This document shows positions 1 to 11,830 of a DNA stretch of 64,000 nucleotides, piece after piece. The first letter of the stretch is position 1. Each line of letters begins with the position of its first letter. Origin of the DNA: Theropithecus gelada (taxonomy: Eukaryota; Chordata; Mammalia; Primates; Cercopithecidae); NCBI RefSeq assembly GCF_003255815.1, contig NC_037673.1, forward strand, positions 88,598,980 through 88,662,979, in the 5' to 3' direction. Both the position numbers and the translations under genes were made by a program. Below the pieces are notes generated by a model. The model was given only the letters and a program-made list of their open reading frames with translations. It searched no databases and was not told where the DNA came from.

Positions 1-69
1 TAAGCCTAGATCACTCCAGCCTGGGCAACAGAGTGAGACTCTGTCTCAAAAAAAAAAAAAAAAAAAAAA
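1..69 (+). mobile_element. Alu 3' end with poly(A) tail
   Basis: The window opens inside the right arm of a plus-strand Alu. The characteristic end (ATCACTCCAGCCTGGGCAAC, then AGAGTGAGACTCTGTCTC) runs into an A-tract of about 21 bases. The rest lies upstream of the window, so subfamily and target duplication cannot be judged. Confidence 0.95.
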
Positions 70-395
70 TTGTGAAATGGTTATACAAAATGTCTTTGAA
101 TGCCCCCAATTTCTAAACATATGTCACTAATCAGAGCCACTGATTATATCTAAATGTTCCATTTGTCTACATTCTCAAAAACTGGTAATAACAAATAATA
201 AACAAGTCTTGAACATTTACAAGAAATATTACACAACAGTTTCTATACTAGAGGAAATTCACTGAAAACATTTTATTCTAATTCTTTATAGGACACAAAA
301 CCATTTATTATTTTTTCCACCCTTTCTTTTAATCTGCATAAGGTAATCTGGCTAAACGACCTGACCAATCAGAAGAGATGGTTGACACTCTAATG
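70..395. other. Unassigned AT-rich sequence
   Basis: AT-rich non-coding DNA between the Alu tail and a MER1B element. No coding potential or recognisable repeat seen. Confidence 0.5.
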
Positions 396-732
396 CAGGG
401 GTCCCCAACCCCCAGTCTGCGGACCAGTACCTGTCCACAGCCTGTTAGGAAACAGGCCGCAGAGCAGGAGGTCGGCCAGCTAACATTACCGCCTGAACTC
501 TGCCTCCTGTCAGATAAGCCGTGGCATTAGATTCTCCTGGGAGCACGAACCCTATCGTGCATTGTGCATGCAAGGGATCTAGATTGTGTACCCCTTATGA
601 GAATTTAACTAATGCCTGATGATCTGAGATGTAACAGTTCCATCTGGAAATCATGCCCCTCTGCTACTCGTCTGTGGAAAAATTGTCTAACACAAAACCA
701 GTCCCTAGTGCCAAAAAGGTTGGGGATCGCTG
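396..732 (+). mobile_element. MER1B non-autonomous hAT-Charlie DNA transposon
   Basis: Starts CAGGGGTCCCCAACC and ends with the inverted counterpart GGTTGGGGATCGCTG, giving terminal inverted repeats typical of hAT elements. Its length of 337 bp equals the consensus length I recall for MER1B. The flanks are CTCTAATG (388-395) and CTTTAATG (733-740), an 8-bp hAT-type target duplication with one mismatch. It appears complete with scattered substitutions. It is a passive passenger with no ORF, mobilised in the past by an autonomous Charlie transposase. Confidence 0.88.
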
Positions 733-934
733 CTTTAATGTCTTAAAAAGTTGTTTCATATCTAAGAAGAGCAACTAAGGAAAGCCAGGGCTCAGCCAAG
801 GTCCCAGCTAGTGAGAAAACCTGCCCTCATCACTGAACAGAGTGATGATGTCAGACCGCAGCCCAAACACGTCATAAGATGAATGGAGCACAGGTGTGCT
901 CTAGTGAAAGGGGCACAGATACTAACATAAGACC

Positions 935-1138
935 ATGTGGATGCAGATGCTGGTTCCAATTTTGTCACTGTGTAAATCTGAGCAATTTATATAACATCAG
1001 TGAGATGCCCTTTTTCTAATCTGTAAGATGTGAATAATAATAGTGTCATTTCTTGACTGTTTCGAGAATTAAATGAGATAATGTGTATAATGATGTTAGT
1101 GCTGTGGCTGGAATAATAAATGTGAGCATTTATCGTCA
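935..1138 (+). mobile_element. MIR SINE fragment
   Basis: Resembles the core and 3' half of MIR in sense orientation: a degenerate 'TCTAATCTGTAAGATG' core, then AATAATAATAGTGTC, then GAATTAAATGAGATAATG and a terminal AATAAATGTGAGCATTTA. Highly diverged, as expected of an ancient mammalian SINE. Boundaries are approximate. Confidence 0.7.
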
Positions 1139-4100
1139 GTAAACATCCAGCCTATGGTAGTACACATGTTGAGAAAATCAGCCCAATGCATACGCCTTCT
1201 TTTTAAACAGAAAATGCTAGCTAGAAAAGTTTTTTGTATTTTTCTAATGATTTGAAACTTGTTTCTGTATTTTGGGCTCCAGCAGGTCTGAAAATTGATT
1301 TAAGAAACGGTGTTCTGTGGCAAACAAAGGGAGACTGAGACAGTCATCCATCCCTATAGGCACACCATCCAACTTGGACAGAGTTAATTTTATAGACCCA
1401 GGATACCTGCAAAACCCTAAAGGGACTGTAGAGTGGCTGCCCTGAGATGTCTCAGGTTCTGTGAAGCAGCCAGTCTTCTGGTGGGCTGATAGACCACAGG
1501 AGAGGCCTCTAAAGGCCTCCTGGCTCAAGTGTGCATTCTCTATGGTCCCCCCTGAGTGTCACTAACTGATTATACACCAAAAAGTGGGTGGGAGGTTCAG
1601 AATAGGTGACGACTCACGGTTATTTAAAATGCATGTCTATGTTACCTGGAGGGAGCCTCCAAGCCCCCAAGAGCAGATTAGCATAGATGAATTTGTCAGA
1701 TTAGCTAGCTGACATTTGGGGCCCTGAGGGGAAGAACAGGAAACTTTCTGTGAGAGGAGCAGAATGGCAGGGAGAAGGGAGGGTGCAGGCCCAGGATAGA
1801 GTAGGAGGGAGAAGCTGTGCAAAGAAGAGAGGAGCAGTCACGGCAACTTTCTCCAAACCACACAGCCCACACATGACCCTGGAAGGAAAGGACTGCTTCA
1901 CAGAGGTGCAGGAGAATTCAACCAAGTCCTTGACAATGTCCCAGCAATTCAGTAAGAAAAAAGAAATCCTCCATAGAGGACAAGGAGTACCTCCTCATTA
2001 TGAACCAGCCTCAGGACACCCAAGACAAAGTGTTTTGCCTATACCAGGTTCAATAATTTTTAGTAATAGGAACTACAATCCATTATAGAGGAAGAGGAGC
2101 TTTATCAACAAACGAAAATACTGCTCTGGGTAAACAAAAGAGAGAGAACTCCATACAGAAAAGTGCCTCAGAAGCGCTGTTATAAATCTGGTACCACAGT
2201 CTCTGTTTTTCCCTCTCTGTCATAGTTTTGGCTACTGACAATCTGCAAAATACTCAATAGGAATCAAGATGATGTGTATGTGCTAATAGGCCGGAATGCA
2301 TCCCAGGGAGCTGATAGAATTCTAAGTAATATTAAAAGAACCACTTTAAAATATGTACATATGTTACCCAACTGAAATTTTGTTTATTTATCAAAATTAA
2401 AATTAATTTTTTGTGGCCAATAGCTATTTTGCAGCATCTAATTTCCCACAGGAAACTTGAAACTTTGAAATTCATTACAGGCCCTTGTGCTGTGAAATAA
2501 GTATTAAAAATATGAGAAAATGCCCTTCTTGGTCTTAATGAATTTACCAAGTGTCAAAAGCAAATAGTAAATTAATATTTTGGAGCCCAAGAATCAAAAT
2601 TTGAGAAAAGGTTCTGTTCTTTAAGAAAAAAAAAGTATATTTTCTCATTTGTTTATTCAAATACTACTTTTTTGCAACTTCATAGATAATCCTGGACACC
2701 CAGAACTATTTTCCCAACAAGAAAACTATCTGATAATTAGATCTGAATGAGTTGACTAGTTATGAGGTGAGTAAGAAGCAATATTTGCATCTCTTTAAAT
2801 ATCTGTGTATATATTTGTCATGACCAAGTGAAGCTTTGTCCATTTATGCAAAGCAAACTTCAGCAGAATTTGGAGAGTGAGTCAGAACATCCCTAGGAGC
2901 CAAAAAGGCCATTTGCTCTCTCAATCTTTTATACAGAGGATCCAAGTATAATCAAAGGACAGCAGTATCCTTCACTATTTCAATAAATAAACATGAGTGA
3001 AAGAAAAACACAGGCAAAAGAATTCAGCCGCTAAAACTCCTTTCCTACATTACATTTTCAGCTTTGAGCACAAGTTTTAAAAATACAGTTTAGGCTTGGG
3101 AAACATTAGTTTTCAGGCCATCTAGTCAATTTCCTACAAATGTTGAATGGCTAATCATAGAATAATTTCATAGGGTTTTTTGTTGAGTTATTGTTGTTTT
3201 GAATGTTCGGTTAAATGATTTACCAATGGAGTCAGCAGTGAAAATTGTTATCACTGGTATAAAACCTTTCTGTTTTTCATCTGGGAGCATAATTTGGTTA
3301 TTCTTACTCTCTCAGTTGTGTTACTAATGAGTACTAAAAATAATTGTTGTATAACCACTGTTATTCATCACTAAACTTGGAATTTAGAAACTCTAAAAAA
3401 GAAAAAAAGCTATTGAGCTATTGACTAGAAAGTCAAGACATGAGAAATAGACTGGAAGTGACATAGTTTCGAGGATGAGCTGTCCTATTGCAGCACACTC
3501 AACTTCTGTCACTAGGATATTAAGTTCATGCCCAGTTTACATGGGTGGTATTAGGAGTTAATGAATTTCTGCCAAAGTGAGTAATATGGTTCTTTCTCAC
3601 TGATAAGATTAAGACCAGTACCTTTCCCAAGTAGTGTTAAGTAGCAATGAACTTCTTCATCCTTGTGAACAGAGCTTGACAGACATTGTCAGACTCTCAC
3701 TCCTGAGGTATCATTGTCATTCACTCTGCATTAACCCCGCTAGGAGCTACTGCTGGATTTAGCCTTCAAAGTCTCCTCATTATTTGACAAGTTAGAAGAG
3801 GTAGTGGAACTACTAGTAATTGGGGAACTACAACTCTATCCCAGCAAGTGACCTTGTCCCCAAACTAAGCTCTCGCTGGCCCCAGGTAGAACAACCTTAA
3901 TTGGCAGAGTAGTTATTATTGCGGCTCTTCAACAGGCGTATTCCAGGCAAGGAATGGGTGAGAAGAATTTCAGCACAATGCAGTGCAGATGAAATGCTGA
4001 TAACTCCATCTGAGGCTGGCATATTGTGTGCAAGTGTCACTAACTTTGGATTTATCTCTGTCACTTATTTTCCATCTTAAAGAAGAACTTGATTTAGAGC

Positions 4101-5600
4101 TTCAAATAATTACCTCCAAATGAATGAGAGGTGAACATACGCAAATGAAATTTTAAGTGGGAGCTGAGGTTTCCTTCTGCCCTCTGACTTTAAAAATCTG
4201 ATCCCCAGCACAGAGTCAGATTGATATTAAGTTGATATTCAAATAACTTTGGTGAACTTTTAATTCGCTTTTACATTTTTCAGCCCTCTATGCTCCCAAG
4301 TACCATCTGAAGCTGGAAACTACAAATAATACAAAGACTATTTCTTGGTTCCTAATAGTTTGTTTTCATGATCAAGTGGATTAAACATTTTAGATCTTAC
4401 TAGAAAACTCTGAAAACGAAAAGGTTTGAATTCTAATGAAACAATTTTCATAAATACCTTAACATTGAGATGCCATACTATAATTAAAAATAAATCAGCA
4501 TGCAGAAGTTTGTCTAACCCTTTGAACAATGGAATATCTCTTTGGTTAGTTATTATGAAATATTCAAGTACTATGGAATATTTTGAAATAATGCTCAAAA
4601 TCTGTTTGGTTTCTTGAAGCCAAAGCATTGTTATATTAGTCTTTTGACATATAGAAAAATGTGTATCTTAAACCCAAAACTAGAGTTCAACATATTCCTT
4701 TGTAACTTAATTCCAGTGGAAAATAGTTCAATGCTCCTCTCCCTGCTGTTAAAGAAAAAAGATCCAGTCTCTTCCGTGTACTTTATCATTATGCAGCACT
4801 TGCAGAAGTGTGGAATGGGAACATCCACAAAATGTACATGCTTGTGGCTATTTGTCAAAATAACAACTAAGGAAGGAGGCGCTAGTTTTCTCAAATATCT
4901 TCCACAAGCTTCCCATGTGAAATATGTCTTATATTACTCTTTGTTATAAGTAACTTACTAATCTAAGTTGAGTTTTAAAGACTTGGTAAAACTTCAGTGT
5001 TTTCAAAAATCATTTATAGTCTATATGCAGCAAAGCAAAAATTTAGAAATGGGGCCATCACTATCACCCTCTGAATTTACATATTTGTGTGGCCAAGGAG
5101 CCATTCAAAATGAATGAAGCAAGACTAAAAGACAAAAAATACACTTATCATCAGATTAAAGTATGGGAATATTCAGATAAAGGTACAAATATAAATCTAA
5201 ATTATCCAAATCCACTACATTATTCTGTAATATTTGTTTTTCTATCATCAAATAAATATGAACTATATCAATTTAATTACAAGTAAATGTATATGAAAAG
5301 CAAAAATTTCTCACCTTGATTTAGGACTACAGGTGTTATATATTTGAGATCTACTAATCTAAACTTAATCAAACATATTCTTTAGTTTCTCTCTGATAGC
5401 TTCTATGATTGGCTCTCATACCTGAGAATTATTATTGAAGTCATATTCATTTTCTCATTTTTTTTTTTTTTGCATTGAATGTAAATCCTAAGCTATTCCA
5501 AAATACAGAGAAAAAACAGCAATCCTTGACATGCCTAAGAAACTTCAACGTGTGGGATTAGATATATTAACAAAATATAGGAATCTTAAGTGGTCAGGGA
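1139..5600. other. Long unassigned non-coding stretch
   Basis: About 4.5 kb without a repeat I can name. The part at roughly 1250-2050 is less AT-rich than the rest and has short chance ORFs on both strands, none with a recognisable domain. The remainder is AT-rich with short A or T runs such as the T-run near 5459-5472. It may be intronic or intergenic; no splice-flanked exon was convincing. Confidence 0.5.
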
Positions 5601-5614
5601 GTTAGGGTAACCCA

Positions 5615-5705
5615 CAGTTCCTATTTGCCCAAGACCGAGAAGGATTCCTGGGACATAGAACTTTGAGTGTTTAGTGTAAAACCAGGACAAGTTGGTCCTC
5701 TTCAA
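5615..5705. mobile_element. Possible degraded MITE-like DNA transposon
   Basis: Contains TTAGGGTAACCCACAGTTCC and, about 70 bp on, ACCAGGACAAGTTGGTCC, a loosely inverted arrangement. Similar starts occur near 21797 and 31183. I cannot name the family and no target duplication is evident. Confidence 0.3.
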
Positions 5706-7334
5706 GGAGACAGTACCTTAGCTCAACTCATATGGATACATTTGTCAAACTTTCCTGCAGCAAATGTGTAGTCAAGTCAAAACAGTTGCTCTTCACCTTA
5801 GGGAAATAAAGGATGCAATGGGGAATTTGTTTACAGTGTTGGTTTTAAGATTGTAGAGCATTAGGAATATGAGGAAGTTTCTGCACTCACTTTGGTGGCT
5901 TTTTATGAGTATTTTCACCACATCTTTCAAACTCCTGTTCTTAAACACTGCCAAGGTTTCATTAAAAATACAAGCACTACTGCCAAGACAAGAGAGCTGC
6001 ACTTTATGAAGAAGAAGTAGAAACCTAAGTACAGTTGTATATATTTTATGTTTTCTATCCCAATAAAACATGATGGTGAGTTATGTTGTTTGCTTTAAAA
6101 GTCTCTTAAGATTCTATTTTTTCCTCATGTCCATAAGCTAAGGAATTGTCTGGAGTAATCTAATGCAATGATATGGGCTGAACCCAGGAAAAAAGAGTAT
6201 GTCAAGGCACCAGGTAATGGTTAAAAGATTAATAAGTATAAGGGTTTGAGCAGAACGCCTAATAACTTCTCAGTAGTCTTCTAAAGTAGCTGAGATCCAC
6301 AGCTATAGCCCTTGCTGAATTAAACATTTCAGCCCAGCTTACTAGCACCACAATACACAGGTAGAAGTAATAAGTAATAATGAGTTTTGGGCCATTGAAC
6401 ACTGTGAATTTTCCCAGTGTACTGCAATTATAGAAACATCTGTGCTAAATAAGTTCCTACTGAAAGCTAGGAGTGTTTAATAATCCTCACAATTTCTCAT
6501 TATCAACCCTAATAGAAGAGAGAGTAAACTCTGCAAAAGTTTACCATTTTCAAAGAAAATTGCCAGGAATGTGATCATTTCTGGTACTACATTTCCCTGG
6601 ACGATAAAAACACCAGAGAAAACCTCCTTGGAAAAGAACATTAAACAGCAGCCTTAATAACATGTACCATAGCACAAGGCAAATTATGCCACTTTCAACA
6701 CCCAAACCATTCTTGCTAGAGTATCCCCTGCACTATGACCTGACAACTAGGAGATGGATGTTGCTTCTCAGTTTTCTCTACTGCCTCTGACAGGAGAATG
6801 TGGCCTAAAAATACACAAAGCTTTCCTCAGATCTGTCCTGACCACTAAGGCCTCAATTGAAATGGCTCCACACCAGCTGACTGCTTCCCGCAGGGCTCAT
6901 TCCAAAACAAGCCTAGATTTTAGAGCCAGCATCTGAAAAATCTTAACAACCACGAAGGGTCAGCTATTGCTACTGAAGGGAATGTCACCCCTCTAGAGGA
7001 ATATGAGTGACTTGGATGTGACTAGCAATAGTTGAGTAGATGCCTCTTTAATTAGTTTGGGAACAATGCAGCAGATATTACTTTGGAAGAAGGTAGCATA
7101 TGAGAGCCAGTGAATCTCCATAGCTGGAACTAGTTTATGGGAAAAAAAAAAGTGACAAACAGAGCCCATCACAGAGTATGACTGCTTCATTATTAGCAAA
7201 GAGAAAAAAAGTGATTTGCATCCAACCCTGTCAAAATAATAGCTGGCTTGAGTTCTGTGACTGAAGTGATGGCCTCACTGGTACCAGACAACACACTGAA
7301 ACTTTTAAAGCACGGTTAAGATGCTTTGGAACTG
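5706..7334. other. Unassigned AT-rich sequence
   Basis: No named repeat and no supported gene. The short ORFs here carry no recognisable domain and are of chance length for AT-rich DNA. Confidence 0.5.
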
Positions 7335-7730
7335 TGCTGATTAAATTTATGTGCTGTCGTGGGTGGGCCAAGATACTCAGACACGTGGTCAAGCACTCTA
7401 CTGAATATTTCTGTGAGAGTGTGTTGGATGAAATTAACATTTTAAGCATTGGACTTTGAGTAATGCAGATTGCACCCCATAATGTGGGTGAGCCTGATCC
7501 AATCAGTTGAAGGCCTGAATAGCACAGAAAAGTAACCTCCACCAAGCAAAGAGGAATCCTACAGTAGACTGCCTTACAACTTCATCTGCAGCATCAGCTC
7601 TTCCCTGGATCTCCAGCTTGCCAGCCCGCCATGAAGACTTTAAATTCACCAGCTCCATAATCACACAAGCTAGTTCTTTAAAATAAATCTTTCTTTGGTT
7701 CTGAATCTCTGGAAAGCCCTGACTAATACT
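7335..7730 (+). mobile_element. Old solo LTR (ERVL/MaLR-like), family uncertain
   Basis: The layout is that of a mammalian retroviral LTR: a 'GATGAAATTAACATTTTAAG' region, then AATGTGGGTGAGCCTGATCC with AATCAGTTGAAGGCCTGAAT, an AATAAA polyadenylation signal near 7682, and the terminus CCCTGACTAATAC. The order matches a common ancient LTR type I recall, but I cannot fix the subfamily. No internal retroviral coding sequence is attached. The 5' boundary is approximate. Confidence 0.6.
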
Positions 7731-7794
7731 GGAACAAAAACAATATTTAGCCTCTATCCAATCTTTCCATTCATTCTACTCATTAATATCAGCA

Positions 7795-7985
7795 ATATCT
7801 AATATTTATATACTAGATAATATGCTAAATTTATTGCATGGCATACATGATATCATTACTGTCTTCATTTGACAGATTGAGGCTTAGAGAAGTTGGTTAA
7901 GTTGCCCAAGCCCACATCTGTAGTAAGTGATAAAGGCAGGATGACAGTCCAGATCTGACCCTTCCAGCTCCTGCATTCACCATCT
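7795..7985 (-). mobile_element. MIR SINE fragment
   Basis: Antisense MIR: TAATATTTATATACTAG, then TTCATTTGACAGATTGAGGC, TTAGAGAAGTTGGTTAAGTT and GCCCAAGCCCACATCTG follow MIR order in reverse complement. Strongly diverged. The tRNA-derived 5' part is not recognisable. Confidence 0.75.
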
Positions 7986-8264
7986 CCATGATCGACTGCC
8001 CCTTCAACAAAGCGATAGCAACAAGAGAGATTATCACCAGTCAATGTGGGTTCAAAGCAGATACAACATATGTTCAAAGTACACATTTAGGGTAGGGGAA
8101 AATATTTTATCTTTGATCACTTTTGTTACTTGTTTTGCAAAGCGGAATCCCAAGGCTGGGATTCAAACCACAGTGCATACTCAATTCAGCTTACTCAACA
8201 ACTGGATACATTGCCTTACTGAAATTATTTGTGCTTTTAGACCAATGTCTTACTCATCTATCAA

Positions 8265-8360
8265 CTGTACAGGACCCTGAATAAGTCCCTAAACTTCTCT
8301 GAGTGTCAATCTTTTCTCTATTAAAAACATAAAGGATATTCAGGCTAAATGATCTTTCTT
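8265..8360 (+). mobile_element. MIR/L2-like fragment
   Basis: 'GGACCCTGAATAAGTCCCTA' followed by AACTTCTCTGAGTGTCAATC and TTTTCTCTATTAAAAACAT resembles the sense MIR core. Short and diverged, so the call is modest. Confidence 0.5.
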
Positions 8361-8739
8361 ATAACCTGGTGATAAAGGAGCTTCAGTTTGAATAGGGAAG
8401 TATTTTTTGCTTTAAAAATTCTCTTGAGGACTAAATAAAAATAGATTTGTAAGTGCAGGGGGAAATGAAAAGGCATTAGGCACATATTTGATCTTCTAAA
8501 AATCGCTTAAGAGAAAATACTGCCTTGCTCAATGTGGGAACACAAGTAATAATTGGAATAAAGTTTTGATTCCTGTGATTGTGATTCATGAAGCATTTTA
8601 ACTGGAGGACTTGGTTCAAAGAAGATTTTTTTTTCTGCTGCTGCTTTGTGGAGATGCTGCTTTCATGAACTCTTATTATAACACATTTCCATGAAGTCTA
8701 ATCTTGGAACAGCCCAGAATGACCTATCCGTTTGTTGCT
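8361..8739. other. Unassigned sequence
   Basis: AT-rich DNA with a short CTGCTGCTG motif near 8635. No gene or nameable repeat. Confidence 0.45.
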
Positions 8740-8972
8740 CCTGACTCTCCACTCCCCTAAATTGCCCTATCAGACTCAGCCACTCTGAGAATATCACTAG
8801 CACTACATTTGGCTCTGTCATTATTTACATGCTTGTCCCTCTAACATTTGATCATAAGTGCCACAAAGGCAGGAAAGATACCTTTCATCCTTCAATATTG
8901 ACAGCCTAACACAGTACCTAGTAATCAATTAGATAGTAAATGCTCATATTTGTGAAATGAGTAAATAAATGA
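8740..8972 (+). mobile_element. L2 LINE 3' end
   Basis: Diverged L2 3' terminus in sense orientation: 'AGTGCCACAAAGGCAGGAAA', a later CTAACACAGTACCTAGTAAT, and a tail of AAATGCTCATATTTGTGAAA then TGAGTAAATAAATGA, equivalent to the L2 TGAATGAATGA end. The 5' boundary is not sharp. Confidence 0.7.
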
Positions 8973-9019
8973 TTTAGTGGCTCAGATTCCTCTTCAGAAT
9001 GACCCATGTTGGTATTTTT

Positions 9020-9122
9020 AAATAATCAAGATAGCTAATTTATCGAGTATTTATTTGTGCTGGCATTGTTTTAAATGGTTAATATACAATGTCTCATTTA
9101 ATTATACTCTATGAGGCAGGTG
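9020..9122 (-). mobile_element. MIR SINE fragment
   Basis: Antisense MIR 3' half: TATCGAGTATTTATTTGTGC, TGGCATTGTTTTAAATGG, TCTCATTTAATTATACTC and TATGAGGCAGGTG follow the MIR reverse complement closely. Confidence 0.8.
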
Positions 9123-10702
9123 AAACTTGGGGAACATTTCATTCACAAAGCTGTTTTAAGCAAATGTGTTTATCCCACTGTCAGCCTACCTAACGGACAA
9201 CATGCCAAAACATTTGGGCAAGACTCTGTTCAAATTTACAATCTGAAAAGCTCAAACTACAGTGGTTATTTGCTACTTTCTGGTTGCCCAATATCCATTC
9301 TGACTGTGTTGGACAATGGACCCAAAATTCCTTTTAAGAAATTAATTCTCCCTTACTGTTTAATAGGAACTTTTTCATAGAAATATAACAAAAAAATCTG
9401 TGACCCAAGCTCAGCCAACCAGACTCTTCTGTTTTTTTTTTGTTTTTTTTTTTTCAATCTGTAGCTTGAGCAGAATGAAGCAAAGACAGGAAGTATGGGA
9501 GCATGAGAGTTGGAGCCTATAGCTTCTAGCAACAATGGTTCCTTCTACCAGAACCTCAGAATTGTTCCCTGCCCTTCCTAAATCTTGTTCTTCAAATTTC
9601 CTTTCCACCATAGGAGCCACTCCAATATTTTTCTCAAAAGTTTTCTTCCCCCCCACCCCCCTCCACCCACTGGATAAAGTCAGTTCTGTTGCTTACAACC
9701 ATAAGGTCTTAATTGACGTTGATGCCTGCCCCTGGAGAGCAGAATTCTCTCCCCCATCCCCAAGTACCTGCTATTATTTTTGTAGCCCACAGGTAGAAGC
9801 ATAATAAAGATGCAATTCACATTCTTGGAAGCTTGATGTTCTCTCTGAAAGATTTGCTTTCAATCAGGGTCTGTGACTAGGATGAAACAAGCAAGTACCA
9901 AGAGTGCAAAATAGAAGGCACAACCTTATGGTTGTGCAGGTCCCAGACCAGCTCCTGAGAGTAAGAACCTCCTGACATTTTGCACAACTGTGGCTTCTTG
10001 ACTCATCCTAGTCCAGCTCTGTTCTCAAGCTATGTTTTCTGACGAGGTGTGTTTCTTTTATGAAGAAATGTTTCTGGCTGTAGGTCCACAGGACTTCATA
10101 TTGCACCAATTCTCTCCCAGATACTGTGATTTCAAGGCTGCAGAAGCAGTAGTTGCTTGAGGACTGGGAAACATGAGAGGCTGCAAGGGACATTTGAGGA
10201 TTTTGAAGAATTGCCCACTCAACTTTTCAGGATCTATGCAGGACTGTCTCCTACTATCATTATTCAAGGCCCAATTCATAGGCAGAGCACACACTGGCTG
10301 GTGCCACATCACCACAATATTGAACAATTAGGAAAAGAATATGCTTCTCAGGTCATTTCACAACCACAAAACGTTTTAGGAGGACTGACAACCCCTGAGG
10401 CTTTACCAAAATCAGAAAGGGAAACGTAGTGGAACTAACAGGAAGTGGAGCAGGGAAGATTTCAACAGGACTTCAGCAGAACCTTGTAATTAGAAGAGTG
10501 ATAAAATGCAGAAGACTTTTAAGAGAGATTGTGAGTCTTTGAACTCTTGAGGGCTTTATAAAAACCATATAAAACTATCTCTCCTGTTAGACATTCACTG
10601 GACTTATTATTTTGATTCCATAGCTTAAAACTCTTGGGTGGTTAGCCACATGCTTGTTGAGGGTTCACAAACATTATTAATACTGGAGGAAATAACTGCA
10701 TT
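9123..10702. other. Unassigned sequence with T-tract and C-tract
   Basis: No named repeat. Notable local composition: T-rich tracts at about 9431-9454 and a C-run at about 9650-9662. Short ORFs here lack domains and are not supported as genes. Confidence 0.45.
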
Positions 10703-10760
10703 TATATATACACACACTGTATATATATATACACACACATATATATATATAAAATATATC
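10703..10760. repeat. Alternating TA/CA microsatellite
   Basis: Interleaved (TA)n and (CA)n runs ending in TATATATATATAAAATATA. Alternating pyrimidine-purine DNA is prone to slippage and may adopt unusual helical forms. Confidence 0.9.
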
Positions 10761-11299
10761 ATTTCTATAATGTTGAATATACTGTTTGCCTCATATTTTT
10801 TAATATCATGTTGGTGATGATGTCTGTTTCATACATTATTGGTTTTTATCTCTACTAAAAGAAATCCTACAGCTGAAATTTTCCATGGATCAACAGAGCA
10901 CATATGGAAATAAAATATGTAGGTCTTGCATCTGTAATAAATAGTTTTTGAAAGAAAGAGGTCATTTCTTCACTTGGTGCAGGCAGCTGGCACAAGCAGA
11001 GTAGAAAAAAATCAATTTATTTGAATTAGAACTTTGCAAATATGATTGTATCATAATTACAATGATTCTATCATAGGATGGTGTTCAGCACAGCACTCCT
11101 AAGTAGGATAGACATTAAAAAAAATTGAGTCGTAGCCTTATTCAGAGGTTCTATGTCTATGAAGAATTGACTAGAATCCTTAAGAAAATTACATTCTTTT
11201 GATTCCTTTCTGTTACTGTATTTGCATTTTGTTCTGAATTTCCTTTTTTAAATAGTAACCTTCTTGTGTCCTGAAAGTCATCTGTTACTTCTTTCTTGC

Positions 11300-11830
11300 C
11301 CTATGGCCTCACATTCAATCACTTGCCAAGGCCTGTTCATTGTTTCACTCTCTCCCAACCATCCCTTCTTTCCATTTCTTCCACTTGGACAAATGCAATA
11401 GCCTCCTATTCCCTAACCATCTTAGCCTTTCTTAAACATTACTGTCTTTTCTTCATGATCTGAAGCAGTTAATGGCTCCCCATTACCTCAAAGAGAAACT
11501 ACAAAACCCTTTAAATAGCTTTAAAGTACCTCCATGATCTGGCCTTCATTTATCTTATATTTCTGATTTATAGTTTAGTGTTTCTATTCATAAACTACTT
11601 GCTGTTCACTATTTGAACTCTCACTTTTCTGCTTGCATAACTTTATCTATGCTATTTCCTTCAATTGGAATGACCTTACAAATTTTCTACAATCATCAAG
11701 TCACAGCTAAAATATCATTTTTTTCCATAGAGCTTTTCTTGATTATACCAGCCAGAAGTCCTCTGAACATAAAATTATTTCTGGACTTGTTCGTGAAGTA
11801 GATACTATAATTTTTTATTGCCATAAATTC
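11300..11830 (+). mobile_element. L2 LINE remnant
   Basis: Sense L2: AATAGCCTCCTATTCCCTAA, then AATGGCTCCCCATTACCTCA, AAACTACAAAACCCTTTAAA, CCATGATCTGGCCTTCATTT, and later a degenerate 'CATCAAGTCACAGCTAAA' and 'AGAGCTTTTCTTGATTAT', all in consensus order. No ORF survives. Confidence 0.75.
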
